A stretch of DNA of 64,000 nt from Mesorhizobium australicum (GTDB taxonomy: Bacteria; Pseudomonadota; Alphaproteobacteria; Rhizobiales; Rhizobiaceae), in NCBI RefSeq assembly GCF_900177325.1, contig NZ_FXBL01000004.1, positions 2,852,001-2,916,000 of the forward strand. Reading direction: 5' to 3'. The position numbers and the translations under genes are program-made. The notes under the pieces were generated by a model. The model was given only the letters and a program-made list of their open reading frames with translations. It had not been told where the DNA came from and searched no databases. Shown here piece after piece: positions 9,037 to 18,294 of this stretch (positions are counted from its first letter, which is position 1; each line of letters opens with the position of its first letter).

Positions 9037-10182
9037 TCAGCCAGCCTGCCCGTTCACGCGGCGCGAGATATATTGCGCGAACTCGAAATTGGGCCGCTCG
9101 AGATGCGACAGCGGTCCCGGCCCGGCCAGCCGCGCATTGAGGCCCTTGAAGACCTTCTCCGTGCAGCCACGATCTTCCTCGTTCACGTGGTCGAGCATCT
9201 TCTTGACCGCCGCGAGCTGGCTCGGCGCATCGGGATCGGCCATATAGTCGGGCGACATGCCGCCGCCGAAGATGATGTCGACCTGGCCCGGCCCATGCGG
9301 GTGCAGGCTCAGGTACCAGAAATATCCCGGCGTCAGCGTGATCAGCAGCGAAGGATAGATGGCAAGCAGCCACGTGGTGCGCCGCTCGTCGCCGGTAAGC
9401 GCGGTGTTGTCCGGATGCGCGAGACAGAGCTTGACCTGATCGTTGCGCAGGATCGTGTGATAGTTGAACGTATCCGTGCCTTCGGGGCAGACCATCGTGT
9501 TCAGGTCGGTCGAACCGCCGATGGTCCCGGCGTGGCAGACCGGCAGATGGTAGCTCTCCATGAAGTTTTCCGCGAGCACCTTCCAGTTGGTATCCCAGCG
9601 GTGGGTTTCCCGGAAGGTTTCGGTGTAGGCGCGCATGTCGAGATATCCGACCAGGTCCTCGACGGCTTTCAACCGTTCCGAAGGCGGCGGCGCATCGGAG
9701 TTGAGCGTCACCATGATCCAGCCGAGCCACTCCTCGCAACGCACCGGCGGGAGGCGGATTTCGTCTCGATGGAACGTCTCGTTCTTTCCCATGGCCGGCG
9801 CGCCGCGCAGCGTGCCGTCGAGATTGTACGTCCAGGCGTGGTAGGGGCAGACGATGGCGCGCACCGTCCCCGTTCCCTGCAACAGCGTCGACATGCGATG
9901 GCGGCAGACATTCGACATCGCACGCAGTTTGCCGTCACGGTCGCGCAGGACGACGATAGGCTCGCCGGCAATCTCCATCGTCAGATAGTCGCCGGGTCCT
10001 TTCAGCGCGTCGGCGCGCCCGGCGCAAAGCCATTCGCCGGCGAAGATGGTCTCGAGTTCCAGTGCCGCGAAATCTTCCGCGGTGTAGACCGATTTCGGCA
10101 TGGCCTTGGCCTGTTCGAACGGTGCGGCGGTGTTCTGCGCAAGTTCGGCGGCCGCGGGCACAATCGTGCGATGAATGGACAT
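9037..10182 (-). CDS. Rieske non-haem iron oxygenase, alpha subunit (quaternary-amine/betaine type)
   Basis: A 381-residue ring-hydroxylating-type oxygenase. The Rieske 2Fe-2S ligands are Cys93/His95 (C-R-H-R) and Cys112/His115 (C-P-Y-H). The catalytic iron site has His212 and His217 in E-S-Y-H-L-P-V-C-H, with Glu209 at the position that bridges electron transfer. Most aromatic-ring dioxygenases have Asp there; Glu is known for the carnitine oxygenase CntA and relatives. With the similarity to GbcA-type proteins, this points to monooxygenation and demethylation of a quaternary amine such as glycine betaine, stachydrine or carnitine (inference). No ferredoxin reductase gene lies beside it, so electrons must come from a partner encoded elsewhere. 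The many downstream demethylases in the window fit such a role. Confidence 0.82.
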   Translation of the reverse strand: MSIHRTIVPAAAELAQNTAAPFEQAKAMPKSVYTAEDFAALELETIFAGEWLCAGRADALKGPGDYLTMEIAGEPIVVLRDRDGKLRAMSNVCRHRMSTLLQGTGTVRAIVCPYHAWTYNLDGTLRGAPAMGKNETFHRDEIRLPPVRCEEWLGWIMVTLNSDAPPPSERLKAVEDLVGYLDMRAYTETFRETHRWDTNWKVLAENFMESYHLPVCHAGTIGGSTDLNTMVCPEGTDTFNYHTILRNDQVKLCLAHPDNTALTGDERRTTWLLAIYPSLLITLTPGYFWYLSLHPHGPGQVDIIFGGGMSPDYMADPDAPSQLAAVKKMLDHVNEEDRGCTEKVFKGLNARLAGPGPLSHLERPNFEFAQYISRRVNGQAG

Positions 10183-10427
10183 CTATGGACGCTCACAAAG
10201 GGGAATTGGCGACCGCTGCCGGTGAAGCGGCGCAATTTCATCCATACAGAAAACGACCTTTTGGCCGTGGATGCAAGCGAGGCCGGCTCGCGTCGGCGGG
10301 AACGCCGCAGGCAAGCTGCGGATGTGTCCGAGGGACACAGCAACGTGGTGCGCGACATGGGCGCGCCGATTTTCTCGGCGGCTGAGGCGCAACCGTGGCG
10401 ATGCGGCTGCGCCATGATCGTGTCGGG

Positions 10428-11402
10428 CTATTGCAGCGCGACGGTGCCTGTGAAGGCGCCGTCGGTGCCGTTTCCGTTCAGTGCGTTGTTGCCATAGGTG
10501 CGGAGGCTGCCGCCGTTCGCGCTCAGCAGACCGACCAGGTTGCCGGTGATCATCGAGTTTTTCACGCGAATGATGGAGTTCGCGTCGACGGAGCGTATGC
10601 CGTGACTGAGGTTGCCGACGATCTGGGTGTTGTCGATCATGATCTTTGTCGAACCCTGCTCCGACTGGGCAACAACGCCATGAAAGGTGTTGCCGCCGAT
10701 CAGGGAATTGCTGATCGAGATTTCCACGCTGCCGGTCGTGGCGTTGGCGAAGCCGCGCACGCCCATCGTGTTGGCGAAGATCTTGGTGTTGGAGATCGAC
10801 ATGAGGACGCTGCCGCTGCCGGTCGGCTCGACCTGGATAGCGCCACCGGTCGATGCAGTGCCGTTGTTCGAGATGTTGCTGTCGTTGATGTTGACCAATA
10901 TCTTGCCGGTGGTTGGAGCAACGAAGACGCCGTAGCCGTACGGGTTCGCGCCGAGGCTGTTGCGGATCATGCAGTTGTCGATGTTGACCTTGCCGGCATT
11001 CACGATGCGCACGCCGTTGAGGCCGGGCGAACTGGGGGTGCCGCCATTGATGTCCAGCCCGCGCAGATTGATCACGTCCGTCGACGCAGCGTTGATGATG
11101 ATGCCGCTCGACAGCGAATGTAGGACACCGGCGGTCACGCCCTCGCACGAGAGGTTGATCGACTTGGTGATCGTCACGGTGCCGTAGGCGCCATGGTCGA
11201 TGCAGTTGATTTCCCCGCCGGCCGCCGTCTTCGAGATGGCGCCGGCGAATGTCTTGCAAGGCGCCGTGCGGCTGCACGGATTAACGTCGTCGCCGACACC
11301 TGATACCCAGGTGCGGGGTGCTTGGGCGGACGAGGTCTGCACCGCACCGAGCAGGGCGCCGGCAGCCAAAGCCGCCGCCGCGAGAATTGCGGAAATTTTC
11401 AT
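10428..11402 (-). CDS. Secreted right-handed beta-helix repeat protein, function unknown
   Basis: A 324-residue protein with a classical signal peptide (residues 1-27, ending S-A-Q-A) and no other membrane segment. From about residue 60 to the end it consists of imperfect 22-30-residue units rich in Asn, Gly, Ile and Ser (forms like I-N-I-N-D-S-N-I-S-N-N and I-S-N-S-L-I-G-G-N), the look of a parallel beta-helix with Asn ladders. Two early Cys (about 43 and 49, P-C-S-R-T-A-P-C) may form a disulphide. Related folds include pectate lyases and other polysaccharide-active proteins, but no catalytic motif is recognisable. The start is supported by GGAGGGATATA before the ATG. The 245 bases to the Rieske gene hold no obvious gene. 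Confidence 0.75.
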   Translation of the reverse strand: MKISAILAAAALAAGALLGAVQTSSAQAPRTWVSGVGDDVNPCSRTAPCKTFAGAISKTAAGGEINCIDHGAYGTVTITKSINLSCEGVTAGVLHSLSSGIIINAASTDVINLRGLDINGGTPSSPGLNGVRIVNAGKVNIDNCMIRNSLGANPYGYGVFVAPTTGKILVNINDSNISNNGTASTGGAIQVEPTGSGSVLMSISNTKIFANTMGVRGFANATTGSVEISISNSLIGGNTFHGVVAQSEQGSTKIMIDNTQIVGNLSHGIRSVDANSIIRVKNSMITGNLVGLLSANGGSLRTYGNNALNGNGTDGAFTGTVALQ

Positions 11403-11672
11403 TATATCCCTCCATCAGAGGCGAAGCTCTGGTTTATTCGCGCGTCTCTATTAGAGGGGAAAGTATATCCAAGCTATCGTTTTGGGGTGTCTTTCCCGCC
11501 AATCTCCAAACTTGCGGGCTCGCAGTTGTTCTTCGTGGCGTGAGTCAGCCGGCCGGCATCGAAGTGGGCATTCGGCTGGCGCTGCGATTCTCCGATGGTG
11601 GCGCTGCTCGGATCCGATCACAGCGCATAGGGTCCGGCAGCCGGCGGGACGTCCGCACGGCGGGAGGATGGC

Positions 11673-12899
11673 ATGCGAACGAACTATGGACCGGATCGCT
11701 ATGCGCCGGACGGAGCCTATGCGTGGCTCAGGCTCGGCATTTCGCTGGCGCTCGCCACGATCGGCGGCGTCGGCATGTGGGCGATCGTGGTGGTGCTGCC
11801 AGCGGCGCAGGCCGAATTCGGCGCGGGCAGGGGCGAGGCCTCGCTTGCCTATACGGCCACGATGCTCGGTTTCGCGCTCGGCAATGTCGTGGTCGGGCGC
11901 CTCATCGACCGCATAGGCTTCATGTGGCCGGCGCTGGTCTCGGCGACGCTTTCCGGCGCGGGCTTCATCCTCGCCTCCTACGCGCCGTCGATCGGTACGC
12001 TGGCGCTGGCGCAAGGGCTGCTGATCGGCGCGGGTTCGTCCGCGACCTTCGGGCCGCTGATCGCCGACATCTCGCACTGGTTCGACCGGCGGCGCGGCAT
12101 CGCGGTGGCGGTCGCCGCCTGCGGCAACTACCTCGCCGGCGCGCTCTGGCCGATGGCGATGCAGCCGCTGCTGGTGGCGCAGGGATGGCGCGAGACCTAT
12201 CTCATCATCGGCATCGTCTGCCTGGTGACGATGCTGCCGCTTGCGGCGATGCTGGGCAGGAGGCCGGCGCACCATTCGGGCTCTGGCGCGGCGGGCGCGG
12301 CTCCGGTCAAGGACATCGGCCTGTCGCCAGGCGCGATCCAGGCGCTTCTGGTCGTGGCGGGGCTTGCCTGCTGCGTGGCGATGTCGATGCCGCAGGTGCA
12401 CATCGTCGCCTATTGCGCCGACCTCGGCTATGGCGTGGCGCGGGGCGCGGAGATGCTGTCGCTGATGCTGGGGGCCGGCATCATCAGCCGGCTCGCCTCG
12501 GGCTTCCTCGCCGACCGGATCGGCGGCATCCCGACGCTGCTGATCGGTTCGGTGCTGCAGGGACTGTCGCTGTTGTTCTACATCCCGTTCGACGGGCTCG
12601 CCTCGCTCTATGTCGTCTCGGCGATGTTCGGCCTGGCGCAGGGCGGTATCGTGCCGAGCTACGCCATCGTCGTGCGCGAATACATGCCGGCCAGGGAAGC
12701 GGGGCAGAGGGTTGGTATCGTCATCATGGCGACGATCCTCGGCATGGCGCTGGGCGGCTGGATGTCTGGCTTTATCTACGACCAGACAGGTTCGTATGCG
12801 GCCGCGTTCCTCAACGGCATCGCGTGGAACCTGCTCAATGTCAGCGTCATGACGCTGCTGCTCTGGCGCTCGACACGCGGCAGGCGGGTCGCCGCCTAA
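11673..12899 (+). CDS. MFS transporter (monocarboxylate / oxalate-formate antiporter-like)
   Basis: A 408-residue major facilitator with about twelve membrane helices in two halves joined by a loop at about residues 190-215. The sequence after helix 2 (G-R-L-I-D-R-I-G) is the MFS signature, repeated in the second half as A-D-R-I-G-G. The overall look matches the OFA/monocarboxylate-type group, which moves small organic acids. The ATG at 11673 is preceded by GGGAGGATGGC. Its stop overlaps that of gguC on the other strand by two bases (TAA at 12897-12899; gguC TAG at 12896-12898), so the genes converge without room for a separate terminator. Substrate not determinable. Confidence 0.82.
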   Translation: MRTNYGPDRYAPDGAYAWLRLGISLALATIGGVGMWAIVVVLPAAQAEFGAGRGEASLAYTATMLGFALGNVVVGRLIDRIGFMWPALVSATLSGAGFILASYAPSIGTLALAQGLLIGAGSSATFGPLIADISHWFDRRRGIAVAVAACGNYLAGALWPMAMQPLLVAQGWRETYLIIGIVCLVTMLPLAAMLGRRPAHHSGSGAAGAAPVKDIGLSPGAIQALLVVAGLACCVAMSMPQVHIVAYCADLGYGVARGAEMLSLMLGAGIISRLASGFLADRIGGIPTLLIGSVLQGLSLLFYIPFDGLASLYVVSAMFGLAQGGIVPSYAIVVREYMPAREAGQRVGIVIMATILGMALGGWMSGFIYDQTGSYAAAFLNGIAWNLLNVSVMTLLLWRSTRGRRVAA

Positions 12900-13885
12900 A
12901 GAGCGCGCACGCTCACCTTCGCCGGCTTCTCGATCGCCAGCGGATTGCGCAAGGGCAGGCCGAAGCCGTCGGCCTCGATCTCGAACACGTCGCCCGGATC
13001 GGTGCGGATGCCGTCGGCGAAGGAGAGCGTCGCTGTGCCGAACATGTGTACGTGCACGTCTCCCGGCTGGCGGAACAGGCCGTATTTGAAGTGGTGGTGC
13101 TCGAGATTCGCGATCGTGTGGGACATGTTGTCCTCGCCCGACAGGAACGGTTTTTCCCAGATCGTTAAGCCCTTGCGCCGGATGCGCGAGCGGCCGCGCA
13201 CGTCGGCGGGCAGGGGGCCGACCAGGATCTCGGGCCCGAAGGCGGCGTTCCTGAGCTTCGAATGAGCAAGGTAGAGATAGTTCACGCGCTCGGTGACGTG
13301 GTCGGAGAATTCGTTGGCGAGCGCGAAGCCGACGCGGAAGGGGGTGCCGTCGTCGCCGATGACATAGATGCCAGCGATCTCGGGCTCCTCGCCGGCATCC
13401 TCGGCAAAGGCCGGGGACAGCAGTGCCGCGCCGGGGGCGGCCACCATCGTGCCGTTGCCCTTGTAGAACCATTCCGGCTGGACGCCTGGCCCGCCATTTA
13501 CCGGCTTGCCGCCCTCGATCCCCATGCGGAACATCTTCATCGAATCCGTCAGCGCCTCGTCGCCGGCGTCGAGTTTCTTGTGCATGGCATCGCGCGCCGC
13601 GGCCGAGCCGAGATGGGTGAGGCCTGTGCCGGTCAGGTGCAGATGCGCGGGATCGGGATGGTGGATCGGCGGGCGCACGCGGCCCTGCCGATAGGCGAGT
13701 TCGAGATCGACGTCGGCACCGAAGCCGCGCTGCAGCACGAGGTCGCCGAGGCCCTTGTTGGTGCGCGCGGCTTCGAGCGCCAGCGCATAGACGGACGCCG
13801 CGCCTTCGACGGCCCGGACCCGCTCCTCGTGGCGCGCCAGCACCCGGATCCGTCCCGTCTCGTCGACGATCTGCGACAGAAGCAT
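12896..13885 (-). CDS. gguC: GguC/AraD1-family protein (fumarylacetoacetate-hydrolase fold)
   Basis: A 329-residue protein of the FAH-like fold family called AraD1/GguC. Its last gene position behind chvE, gguA and gguB is as in Agrobacterium. Family-typical sections are the P-x-W-F-Y-K-G-N-G segment (about 155-165), the acidic/His metal-site region in the middle, and D-N-M-S-H-T-I-A-N-L-E-H-H-H near 255-270. FAH-fold enzymes of this type act on 2-keto-3-deoxy sugar acids, and some members dehydrate 2-keto-3-deoxy-L-arabonate. The precise reaction of GguC is not firmly known to me. It is separated from gguB by 126 bases and probably co-transcribed with it. Confidence 0.85.
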   Translation of the reverse strand: MLLSQIVDETGRIRVLARHEERVRAVEGAASVYALALEAARTNKGLGDLVLQRGFGADVDLELAYRQGRVRPPIHHPDPAHLHLTGTGLTHLGSAAARDAMHKKLDAGDEALTDSMKMFRMGIEGGKPVNGGPGVQPEWFYKGNGTMVAAPGAALLSPAFAEDAGEEPEIAGIYVIGDDGTPFRVGFALANEFSDHVTERVNYLYLAHSKLRNAAFGPEILVGPLPADVRGRSRIRRKGLTIWEKPFLSGEDNMSHTIANLEHHHFKYGLFRQPGDVHVHMFGTATLSFADGIRTDPGDVFEIEADGFGLPLRNPLAIEKPAKVSVRAL

Positions 13886-14011
13886 GTCTCGTTCCTTCCC
13901 GATGCGCCGTGCCTTGCGGCATGGCTCCGCCTTTCGTGGGCGCCTAAGGCACTCCCGCGCGACCAGTCGGCAATGATATCTGCGAGGCTGGTTCCCTTGT
14001 TTCCCGGAAGC

Positions 14012-15268
14012 TTATGCCTTCTTCTTGTTGTAGAGATCGAAGGCAACGGCACCGAGCAGCACCAGGCCCTTGATGACCTGTTGCCAGTCGATGTTGATGC
14101 CCATGATGCCCATTCCGTTGTTCATCACGCCCATGATGAAGGCGCCGATGACCGCCCCCGCCACCTCGCCGACGCCTCCCATGGCCGAGGCGCCGCCGAC
14201 GAAGACGGCCGCGATGACGTCGAGCTCCATGCCGGCACCTGCCTTGGGCGTCGCCTGGTTGAGCCGCGCGGCGTAGATCAGGCCGGCGAGCGCGGCCAGC
14301 ATGCCCATGATGACGAAGATGTAGAAGGTGAGCCGCTCGGTCTTGATGCCGGAGAGCGCGGCCGCCTTGACGTTGCCGCCCATGGCGAAGATGCGCCGGC
14401 CGAAGGTCATGCGCTTGGTGATGAACACGAACAGCGCGATCAGGACGCCCATCACGATGAGAACGTTGGGCAGGCCGCGATAGGACGCGAATTTGTACAT
14501 CAGGAACAGGATGATGCCGCCGATCACCAGGTTCTTGACCACGAACAGGCCGAACGGCTCGGCCTCGTAGCCGTGGCTTTCGCGGTTGCGGCGGCTTTTG
14601 AGCGCAAAATAGAGCATCGCGGCAACGATCAGGACGCCGATGAGCAGCGTTGTCGAATGCAGCACCCAGCCGGTGTTTGGCACCGGCCGGCCCGATGCAT
14701 TGAGCGTCGGCTCGGCCAGCACCAGCGGGCCGATGATGTCGGGAATGAAGCCGGCGCTGAGGAGCTGGAATTCGGGCGGGAAGGGGCCGACTGAGCGGCC
14801 GCCGAGCAGCCAGAGCAGCAGGCCCTTGAAGACCAGCATGCCAGCCAGCGTCACGATGAAGGCGGGGATCTTCATATAGGCGATGAAGTAGCCCTGTGCG
14901 CCGCCGATGACCGCGCCGACGGCGATGCAGGCGATCGCCCCGAGGAGCGGATGCCAGCCGTAGTCGACCATGAGCACGGCGGCGACGGCGCCGACAAACC
15001 CTGCGACGGAGCCCACCGACAGGTCGATATGTCCGGCGACGATGACCAGCAGCATGCCGAGCGCCATCACGACGATATAGGAGTTCTGCAGGACGATGTT
15101 GGTCAGGTTGACCGGGTAGAACAGCACGCCGCTGGTCATGATCTGGAAGAAGATCATGATGGCGATGAGCGCGATGACCAGGCCGTACTGGCGCAGGTTC
15201 TCCTTCAGCGCCATCTGCGCTGTGGCGCGCGCCGTGTTGGCGATGGGTGCGGACGTTTCCGTGCTCAT
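14012..15268 (-). CDS. gguB: Multiple-sugar ABC transporter permease GguB (MmsB type)
   Basis: A 418-residue inner-membrane permease of the ribose/xylose (BPD_transp_2) family with about ten hydrophobic segments and an A-G-H-I-D-L-S-V-G-S motif near residues 78-87, typical of RbsC/XylH-like permeases. Its start codon overlaps the gguA stop by one base (TGATG at 15266-15270), so it is translationally coupled to the ATPase. With GguA and the binding protein ChvE it imports aldoses such as galactose, glucose, arabinose and xylose in rhizobia and Agrobacterium (family knowledge). Confidence 0.92.
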   Translation of the reverse strand: MSTETSAPIANTARATAQMALKENLRQYGLVIALIAIMIFFQIMTSGVLFYPVNLTNIVLQNSYIVVMALGMLLVIVAGHIDLSVGSVAGFVGAVAAVLMVDYGWHPLLGAIACIAVGAVIGGAQGYFIAYMKIPAFIVTLAGMLVFKGLLLWLLGGRSVGPFPPEFQLLSAGFIPDIIGPLVLAEPTLNASGRPVPNTGWVLHSTTLLIGVLIVAAMLYFALKSRRNRESHGYEAEPFGLFVVKNLVIGGIILFLMYKFASYRGLPNVLIVMGVLIALFVFITKRMTFGRRIFAMGGNVKAAALSGIKTERLTFYIFVIMGMLAALAGLIYAARLNQATPKAGAGMELDVIAAVFVGGASAMGGVGEVAGAVIGAFIMGVMNNGMGIMGINIDWQQVIKGLVLLGAVAFDLYNKKKA

Positions 15269-16803
15269 CAGGCTGCCCTTTCCTCCCCACGGACGATCGC
15301 CCGCATGATCTTTTCCTGGCTGGCGTCGGCCGCCGCCATTTCGCCGACGATGCGGCCTTCGTTCAAGACGTAGATGCGGTCGCAGATGCCGAGCAGTTCA
15401 GGCATCTCGGAGGAGATGACCAGAATGCCTTTGCCCTCGTCGGCGAGCTTGTTGATGATCGTGTAGATCTCGTATTTCGCGCCGACATCGATGCCGCGGG
15501 TCGGCTCGTCGAGGATCAGCACGTCGGGATCGGAGAACAGCCACTTCGAGAGCACCACCTTCTGCTGGTTGCCGCCCGAGAGGTTGCCGGCAATCTGGTA
15601 GACGCTGGACGAACGGATATTGGTCTTGCGACGGTATTCGTTGGCGACCTTCAGTTCGCCCATGTCGTCAATGACGCCGCCGCTCGAGACGCCGGGCAGA
15701 TTGGCAATGGTGACGTTGTGCTTGATGTGGTCGATGAGGTTTAGGCCGTAGGTCTTGCGGTCCTCCGTCGCATAGGCGAGGCCGGCGTCGACGGCGCGGC
15801 CGACCGTCGAGGTGTCCGCCGGCTTGCCGTGCATGAACACCTCGCCGGTGATCTTCGTCCCGTAGGTGCGGCCGAAGACGCTCATGGCGAATTCTGTGCG
15901 CCCGGCGCCCATGAGGCCGGCGATGCCGACGACCTCGCCCTTGCGGACGCTGAGGCTGATGTTCTTGATGACCTGACGGTCCGGGTGGAGCGGGTGATAG
16001 ACGCTCCAGTTGCGCACCTCGAAAATGGTCTCGCCGATCTTCGGCGTGCGCGCAGGGTAGCGGTTCTCCAGCGAGCGACCGACCATCGAGGTGACGATGC
16101 GGTCCTCGGTGATGTCGGCCTTGTCCATCGTCTCGATCGACAGCCCGTCGCGGATGACGGTGATCTGGTCGGCGATGCGTTTGATCTCGTTCAGCTTGTG
16201 GCTGATCATGATCGAGGTCATTCCCTGCGCCTTGAACTCCAGCAGCAGGTCGAGGAGTGCCTGGCTGTCCTTCTCGGACAGCGACGCGGTCGGCTCGTCG
16301 AGGATCAGGAGCTTGACGTCCTTGGCGAGCGCCTTGGCGATCTCGACGAGCTGCTGCTTGCCGGTGCCGATGTTGGTGATGAGCGTGTTGGGGTCTTCGC
16401 GCAGGCCAACCTTGCGCAACAGGTCGGAGGCCCGGCGCTCGGCCTTGTTCCAGTCGATGATACCGAACTTCGCCTGCTCGTTGCCGAGGAACAGGTTCTC
16501 GGTGATCGACAGGAGGGGAACGAGCGCCAGCTCCTGGTGGATGATGACGATGCCTTCGCGCTCGGAATCGTGGATGCCGTTGAAGCGGCATTCCTTGCCC
16601 TCGTAGAAGATCTCGCCCGAATAGCTGCCGAACGGATAGACGCCGGAAAGAACCTTCATCAGCGTCGACTTGCCGGCGCCGTTCTCGCCGCAGATGGCGT
16701 GGATGTCGCCGCGCCGGACCTTGAGATTGACGTTCTCCAGCGCCTTCACGCCCGGGAAGGTCTTGGTGATGTCGCGCATCTCGAGGATGTAGTCGTCCAT
16801 CAT
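15268..16803 (-). CDS. gguA: Multiple-sugar ABC transporter ATPase GguA (MmsA type, double ABC domain)
   Basis: A 511-residue protein with two ABC cassettes. The first has Walker [10 protein letters not shown] near residues 40-48, a signature I-G-T-G-K-Q-Q and Walker [12 protein letters not shown]. The second has a degenerate Walker A (G-L-M-G-A-G-R-T-E, Arg replacing the Lys), a good signature L-S-G-G-N-Q-Q-K and Walker [13 protein letters not shown]. This asymmetry is normal for RbsA/AraG/GguA proteins. It starts at 16803, 159 bases after the chvE stop, and that gap holds a palindromic repeat element. The gene drives sugar import with GguB and ChvE. Confidence 0.93.
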   Translation of the reverse strand: MMDDYILEMRDITKTFPGVKALENVNLKVRRGDIHAICGENGAGKSTLMKVLSGVYPFGSYSGEIFYEGKECRFNGIHDSEREGIVIIHQELALVPLLSITENLFLGNEQAKFGIIDWNKAERRASDLLRKVGLREDPNTLITNIGTGKQQLVEIAKALAKDVKLLILDEPTASLSEKDSQALLDLLLEFKAQGMTSIMISHKLNEIKRIADQITVIRDGLSIETMDKADITEDRIVTSMVGRSLENRYPARTPKIGETIFEVRNWSVYHPLHPDRQVIKNISLSVRKGEVVGIAGLMGAGRTEFAMSVFGRTYGTKITGEVFMHGKPADTSTVGRAVDAGLAYATEDRKTYGLNLIDHIKHNVTIANLPGVSSGGVIDDMGELKVANEYRRKTNIRSSSVYQIAGNLSGGNQQKVVLSKWLFSDPDVLILDEPTRGIDVGAKYEIYTIINKLADEGKGILVISSEMPELLGICDRIYVLNEGRIVGEMAAADASQEKIMRAIVRGEERAA

Positions 16804-16825
16804 GCTGTTCCCTTCGATCTGCCTT

Positions 16826-16949
16826 CTTCTCCCCGTTCACAGGGAGAAGATGCCGGCAGGCAGATGAGGGGCGGCGCGAAACCTCGCGGGTTCGGCTCAC
16901 CCCCTCATCCGTCACTTCGTGACACCTTCTCCCCGCAAGCGGGGAGAAG
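16826..16949. repeat. Rhizobial-type intergenic mosaic (RIME-like) palindromic element
   Basis: Four nested or adjacent inverted repeats fill the chvE-gguA gap. These are CTTCTCCC/GGGAGAAG (16826-16849), GATGAGGG/CCCTCATC (16863-16870 with 16902-16909), GTCAC-TTC-GTGAC (16911-16923) and a perfect 11-bp stem CTTCTCCCCGC-AA-GCGGGGAGAAG (16926-16949). The composition and the CTTCTCCCC/GGGGAGAAG ends match the mosaic palindromes common between genes in Rhizobiaceae and Phyllobacteriaceae. Its place inside an operon suggests it could set the ratio of chvE to gguAB message through RNA folding (inference). No second copy was noticed in this window. Confidence 0.75.
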
Positions 16950-16962
16950 GAGAGGCTCAAGC

Positions 16963-18030
16963 CTACTTCAGGTCCTCGGCCTTGATGTAGCCCGACTTGA
17001 CCACGATCTCCTCGTAGTTCGACTTGTCGACCGACACCGGCACCAGGAGGTAGGACGGGACGACCTTGACGCCGTTGTCATAGGTCTTGGTGTCGTTGAT
17101 CTCCGGCTCCTTGCCCGCAAGCACGTCGTCGACCAGCTTGGCGGTCACCTTGGCGAGTTCGCGGGTGTCCTTGAACACCGTCGAATACTGTTCGCCGGCG
17201 ATGATCGCCTTGATCGACGGCGTCTCGGCGTCCTGGCCCGAGATGATCGGCCAGGGCTGGTCGGCGGTGCCGTAGCCGACGCCGCGCAGCGACGAGATGA
17301 TGCCGCGGGACAGGCCGTCATACGGGGCGAGGACCGCGTCGACGCGGCTGCCGTCGGAGTAGTTGGCGGACAGGATGTTATCCATGCGAGCCTGCGCGAC
17401 AGCTGCGTCCCAGCGCAGCGTGCCGACCTTCTCCATGCCCATCTGGCCGGACTTGACGACCAGGTCGCCCTTGTCGATCAGCGGCTGCAGCACGCTCATG
17501 GCGCCGTCGTAGAAGAAGAAGGCGTTGTTGTCGTCCGGCGAGCCGCCGAACAGCTCGATGTTGAACGGGCCCTTGTTCTCGGGATAGCCGAGGCCCTTGA
17601 GGATCGACTCGGCCTGCAGGACGCCGACCTTGAAGTTGTCGAAGGTGGTGTAATAGTCGACATTGCCGCTCTGGCGGATCAGGCGGTCATAGGCGACGAC
17701 CTTGGCGCCGCCGTCATGCGCCTTCTGCAGCACGTCCGACAGCGTGGTGCCGTCGATCGAGGCGACGATCAGCACCTTGGCGCCCTTGGTCACCATGTTC
17801 TCGATCTGCGCGAGCTGGTTCGGGATGTCGTCCTCGGCATATTGCAGGTCGACGGTGTAGCCATTGCCTTCGAGCGCGGCCTTCAGGCTGTCGCCGTCGC
17901 TGATCCAGCGCAGCGAGGATTTGGTCGGCATGGCTATGCCGACGAGGCCCTTTTCCTGGGAGAAGGCCTGCGGGGCCATGGCCAGGATGGAGACGGCAGC
18001 CGCCGCCACGATTGTCTTCAGGAATTTCAC
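16963..18030 (-). CDS. chvE: Sugar-binding periplasmic protein ChvE
   Basis: A 355-residue ribose-family binding protein. It has a signal peptide (K-F-L-K-T-I-V start, cleavage after about residue 24), the sugar-binding lobe start [13 protein letters not shown] and the hinge motifs A-Y-D-R-L-I and I-S-G-Q-D-A-E. It begins with GTG at 18030 behind GGGAGGAACGAC. In Agrobacterium ChvE binds aldoses, feeds the GguAB transporter and also acts in chemotaxis and virulence sensing through VirA. In other rhizobia it is mainly a sugar-uptake protein. First gene of chvE-gguA-gguB-gguC, divergent from the LysR gene at 18295. The order and the divergent regulator make the assignment firm. Confidence 0.93.
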   Translation of the reverse strand: MKFLKTIVAAAAVSILAMAPQAFSQEKGLVGIAMPTKSSLRWISDGDSLKAALEGNGYTVDLQYAEDDIPNQLAQIENMVTKGAKVLIVASIDGTTLSDVLQKAHDGGAKVVAYDRLIRQSGNVDYYTTFDNFKVGVLQAESILKGLGYPENKGPFNIELFGGSPDDNNAFFFYDGAMSVLQPLIDKGDLVVKSGQMGMEKVGTLRWDAAVAQARMDNILSANYSDGSRVDAVLAPYDGLSRGIISSLRGVGYGTADQPWPIISGQDAETPSIKAIIAGEQYSTVFKDTRELAKVTAKLVDDVLAGKEPEINDTKTYDNGVKVVPSYLLVPVSVDKSNYEEIVVKSGYIKAEDLK

Positions 18031-18294
18031 GTCGTTCCTCCCTTTGGGGTGGTGTCGGGGCTGCCGGCAGAGGCTGCATCGGTGTCTGGACGGCAGGGCG
18101 AATGAGGGCGCGGCGCATGCCGCGATTGGCGGAGCGCGGCCTGAAAGCTCCTCCCGTCGCCCGGCGTCTTTTTATCGATGATCGCCGGGACCGCGCTGGA
18201 TGACGAACGTGTCGGTGAAAGATATAACTGTCAAATGCAAAGACGGGCGATTGGTATATCAAGCCCGGTATGTCTTTCCGGAGGAGGGAACAGG

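Noticed and set aside
11451..13922. 823-codon open frame on the - strand
   Set aside because: Covers the MFS gene in antisense and gguC in a wrong frame; Arg/His-rich shadow composition.
16826..16949. CRISPR-like repeats
   Set aside because: The repeats are inverted and not regularly spaced direct repeats; they fit an intergenic mosaic element.
15829..18105. 758-codon open frame on the + strand across gguA and chvE
   Set aside because: Antisense to two well-defined transport genes and across their gap; no domain or ribosome-binding site.
18178..18294. Upstream start for gbpR
   Set aside because: The ATG at 18295 has GGAGGAGGGA in front; the upstream part is not LysR-like.
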